From positions 1 through 8,919 of the forward strand of contig JAGVII010000754.1 in the NCBI GenBank assembly GCA_020056155.1: a stretch of DNA of 8,919 nucleotides, in the 5' to 3' direction. Origin of the DNA: Afipia sp. Its GTDB lineage: Bacteria > Pseudomonadota > Alphaproteobacteria > Rhizobiales > Xanthobacteraceae. Of this stretch, positions 7,438-8,919 are shown one piece after another. The notes under the pieces are model-generated. The model was not told where the DNA came from. It ran no database searches and saw nothing but the letters and a program-made list of their open reading frames with translations. The position numbers were made by a program, and so were the translations under genes. Numbering within the stretch: the first letter of the stretch is position 1; every line of letters starts with the position of its first letter.

Positions 7438-7513
7438 CTAGTGTCCTTTCGAATTCGAGGTTCGCTACCGAAGGTGCCGCAGAATTAGGCGAACCTCGAA
7501 TTCGGGACACTAG
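7438..7513. mobile_element. MITE-like inverted-repeat element B, between pgk and fba
   Basis: A 76-bp element, also bounded by CTAG, 12 nt after element A. The left arm (7438-7465) and right arm (7489-7513) are perfect reverse complements apart from an extra TTT in the left arm after the outer nine, CTAGTGTCC; a 23-nt core separates them. The inner arm sequence CGAATTCGAGGTTCGC differs from that of element A, so these are related in plan but not copies of one sequence. There is no open reading frame of its own. In the pgk transcript it would fold into a hairpin of about 25 bp. The remaining 58 nt to fba hold a small GCGCC-TTT-GGCGC hairpin (7529-7541) and the fba ribosome site. Confidence 0.75.
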
Positions 7514-7571
7514 ATTTCAACGGATCTGGCGCCTTTGGCGCTGCCTTCAAGACCACGGAGAACAAGCACCC

Positions 7572-8639
7572 ATGGCTCGCATCACGCTGCGTCAATTGCT
7601 GGATCATGCTGCTGAGAACGATTACGGCGTGCCGGCGTTCAACATCAACAACATGGAACAGGCGCTGGCCATCATGGAAGCCGCCAGTTCCGTCGATGCG
7701 CCGGTCATCATTCAGGCATCGCGCGGCGCGCGCTCCTACGCCAACGACGTGATGCTCAAGCACATGATGGACGCGGTGACGGAAATCTATCCGCAGATCC
7801 CGGTCTGCGTGCATCTCGATCACGGCAACGAACCCGCCACCTGCATGACCGCGATTCAGGCCGGCTTCACCTCGGTGATGATGGACGGCTCGCTCAAGGC
7901 CGACGGCAAGACGCCGGGCGACTGGGATTACAATGTCGGCGTGACCAAGACCGTTACCGACATGGCGCATCTCGGCGGCATCTCGGTGGAAGGCGAACTC
8001 GGCGTGCTCGGCTCGCTGGAAAGCGGCGAAGGCGAGAAGGAAGATGGTCACGGTTTTGAGGGCAAGCTGTCCCACGATCAGTTGCTGACCAATCCGGACG
8101 AGGCCGTGAAGTTCGTCAAGGAAACCCAGGTCGACGCGCTGGCGATCGCGATGGGCACCTCGCACGGCGCCTACAAGTTCACCCGCAAGCCGGACGGCGA
8201 CATCCTCGCCATGAACGTGATCGAGGAAATCCACCGCAAGCTGCCGAATACCCACCTCGTGATGCACGGCTCGTCGTCGGTGCCGCAGGATTTGCAGGAC
8301 ATCATCAACAAGTTCGGCGGCCAGATGAAGCCGACCTGGGGCGTGCCGGTTTCCGAAATCCAGCGCGGCATCAAGCACGGCGTGCGCAAGATCAACATCG
8401 ACACCGACAACCGCATGGCGATGACCGGCCAGATCCGCAAGATCCTGACCGAACATCCGAGCGAGTTCGATCCGCGCAAGTATCTGAAGCCGGCGATGGA
8501 AGCGATGACCAGGCTGTGCAAGGCGCGGCTGCAGGAATTCAACACCGCGGGCCAGGCCAGCAAGATCAAGAAGGTGCTGACCACCGCCCAGATGGCGCAG
8601 CGCTACGCCAAGGGCGAACTTCAGGCGAAGATCGCTTAG
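7572..8639 (+). CDS. fba: Fructose-1,6-bisphosphate aldolase, class II (Calvin-cycle subtype)
   Basis: Zinc-dependent aldolase joining or splitting dihydroxyacetone phosphate and glyceraldehyde-3-phosphate; in autotrophs related enzymes also make sedoheptulose bisphosphate. The 355-residue length and sequence fit the subtype often called CbbA/TIGR01521. VHLDHG carries the catalytic D83 and zinc ligand H84; E140/E142 lie in [15 protein letters not shown] provides H198 and MHGSSSVP provides H232, the other zinc-site histidines; KINIDTDNR (273-281) is the substrate-phosphate and catalytic block. The ATG at 7572 follows GGAG at 7557-7560 by 11 nt. It lies 221 nt past pgk, a gap mostly filled by the two inverted-repeat elements, so its expression could depend on read-through of two strong hairpins. 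No convincing promoter was seen between 7514 and 7571. Confidence 0.97.
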   Translation: MARITLRQLLDHAAENDYGVPAFNINNMEQALAIMEAASSVDAPVIIQASRGARSYANDVMLKHMMDAVTEIYPQIPVCVHLDHGNEPATCMTAIQAGFTSVMMDGSLKADGKTPGDWDYNVGVTKTVTDMAHLGGISVEGELGVLGSLESGEGEKEDGHGFEGKLSHDQLLTNPDEAVKFVKETQVDALAIAMGTSHGAYKFTRKPDGDILAMNVIEEIHRKLPNTHLVMHGSSSVPQDLQDIINKFGGQMKPTWGVPVSEIQRGIKHGVRKINIDTDNRMAMTGQIRKILTEHPSEFDPRKYLKPAMEAMTRLCKARLQEFNTAGQASKIKKVLTTAQMAQRYAKGELQAKIA

Positions 8640-8654
8640 CGACATAACCTGCCT

Positions 8655-8738
8655 CATGCCCGGCCTTGTGCCGGGCATCCACGTCTTACCTGTTGGATGG
8701 TGACGAAGACGTGGATGGCCGGGACAAGCCCGGCCATG
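8655..8738. repeat. Cloverleaf-like palindromic intergenic repeat after fba
   Basis: Two 33-nt arms (8655-8687 and 8706-8738) are near-perfect reverse complements around an 18-nt core. Each arm also folds alone: ATGCCCGGC/GCCGGGCAT around CTTGT (8656-8678) and ATGGCCGGG/CCCGGCCAT around ACAAG (8715-8737). ATCCACGTCTT (8677-8687) pairs with AAGACGTGGAT (8706-8716) over 11 bp. The four positions where the arms differ are all C/G swaps matched within each small hairpin. The type resembles repeats common between genes in Bradyrhizobium and Rhodopseudomonas (recalled, not searched). Confidence 0.8.
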
Positions 8739-8780
8739 GCGAATAGAAACTTCAGTATCTTGTCCGTAACGTAAGAATGC

Positions 8781-8804
8781 GGGGCACAGTCCCGCCCCTT
8801 TTTT
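8781..8804 (+). terminator. Rho-independent terminator after fba
   Basis: GGGGC (8781-8785) pairs with GCCCC (8794-8798) around an 8-nt loop and is followed directly by six T residues (8799-8804). An alternative GCGGG/CCCGC pairing (8779-8783 with 8791-8795) overlaps it. It lies 142 nt after the fba stop and only 29 nt before the next ATG, so it should end the tkt-fba transcript, or attenuate entry into thiE. Confidence 0.75.
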
Positions 8805-8833
8805 GGCCGCAGTCAACGGGCAGATACGCCATC

Positions 8834-8919
8834 ATGGCCACAAAACCTCCTCCACCGCGCCCCGCGCCCCGGCTCTATCTGGCGACACCGCCGGTAACCG
8901 ATCCCGAGCGGCTTGCATC
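8834..8919 (+). CDS. thiE: Probable thiamine-phosphate synthase, N-terminus only
   Basis: Only the first 28 codons are in the window. The reading MATKPPPPRPAPRLYLATPPVTDPERLA has the proline-rich lead and the RLYLxTPP strand that opens the ThiE barrel in Bradyrhizobium-type bacteria, where thiE commonly follows the aldolase gene (recalled). ThiE joins the thiazole phosphate and pyrimidine diphosphate halves of thiamine. Cofactor thiamine diphosphate is used by the transketolase at the start of the cluster, which may be coincidence. There is no strong ribosome site, only a weak GGGCAG about 11 nt upstream. The leader after the terminator is 29 nt, too short for a TPP riboswitch. The catalytic region is outside the window, so identity is provisional. 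Confidence 0.65.
   Translation, partial: MATKPPPPRPAPRLYLATPPVTDPERLA

Noticed and set aside
7347..7513. CRISPR-like repeats between pgk and fba
   Set aside because: There are only two units; they are inverted repeats with different inner sequences and no regular direct repeat-spacer pattern.
7485..8816. 443-codon open frame antisense to fba
   Set aside because: It mirrors the aldolase codons, runs through the repeat and terminator, and has biased H/D/L/R composition typical of an antisense shadow.
8805..8833. TPP riboswitch before thiE
   Set aside because: Only 29 nt separate the terminator from the ATG, with no thi-box core; the upstream hairpins are explained by the repeat and the terminator.

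Overview
The window reads as a chromosomal core segment of an alphaproteobacterium, most likely of the Bradyrhizobium/Rhodopseudomonas/Nitrobacter/Afipia group (Nitrobacteraceae). This rests on GC-rich codon use, on the gene order DUF4164-zapA-6S RNA-5-FCL-metallophosphoesterase facing tkt-gap-pgk-fba-thiE, and on the palindromic intergenic repeats. The genus call is from memory of gene order and protein style, not from a search.

Left half, minus strand (about 95-2501): a short coiled-coil DUF4164 protein, the FtsZ-ring protein ZapA, the 6S RNA gene in its classical place between zapA and the 5-formyltetrahydrofolate cyclo-ligase gene, and a YmdB-type metallophosphoesterase starting 2 nt after the cyclo-ligase stop. 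A divergent promoter region (2502-2769) separates this group from the right half.

Right half, plus strand (2770-8639): transketolase, type I glyceraldehyde-3-phosphate dehydrogenase, a small lower-GC gene for a predicted secreted protein, phosphoglycerate kinase and class II fructose-bisphosphate aldolase. The four enzymes together interconvert pentose phosphates, triose phosphates, 3-phosphoglycerate and fructose-1,6-bisphosphate, serving glycolysis/gluconeogenesis, the pentose phosphate pathway and, in an autotroph, the Calvin cycle. No Rubisco or phosphoribulokinase gene is in view. The aldolase gene is followed by a cloverleaf-like palindromic repeat and a strong intrinsic terminator, then the first 28 codons of a probable thiE.

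I see no multi-gene novel system. The most unusual structure is a pair of miniature inverted-repeat elements between pgk and fba. Both are bounded by CTAG, both have one arm carrying an extra TTT at exactly the same offset, and the first supplies the end of the pgk stop codon. Secondary points are the repeat after fba, whose arm differences are compensated inside each arm, the secreted small protein nested in the glycolytic operon, and the 6S RNA that overlaps the over-extended cyclo-ligase reading frame.
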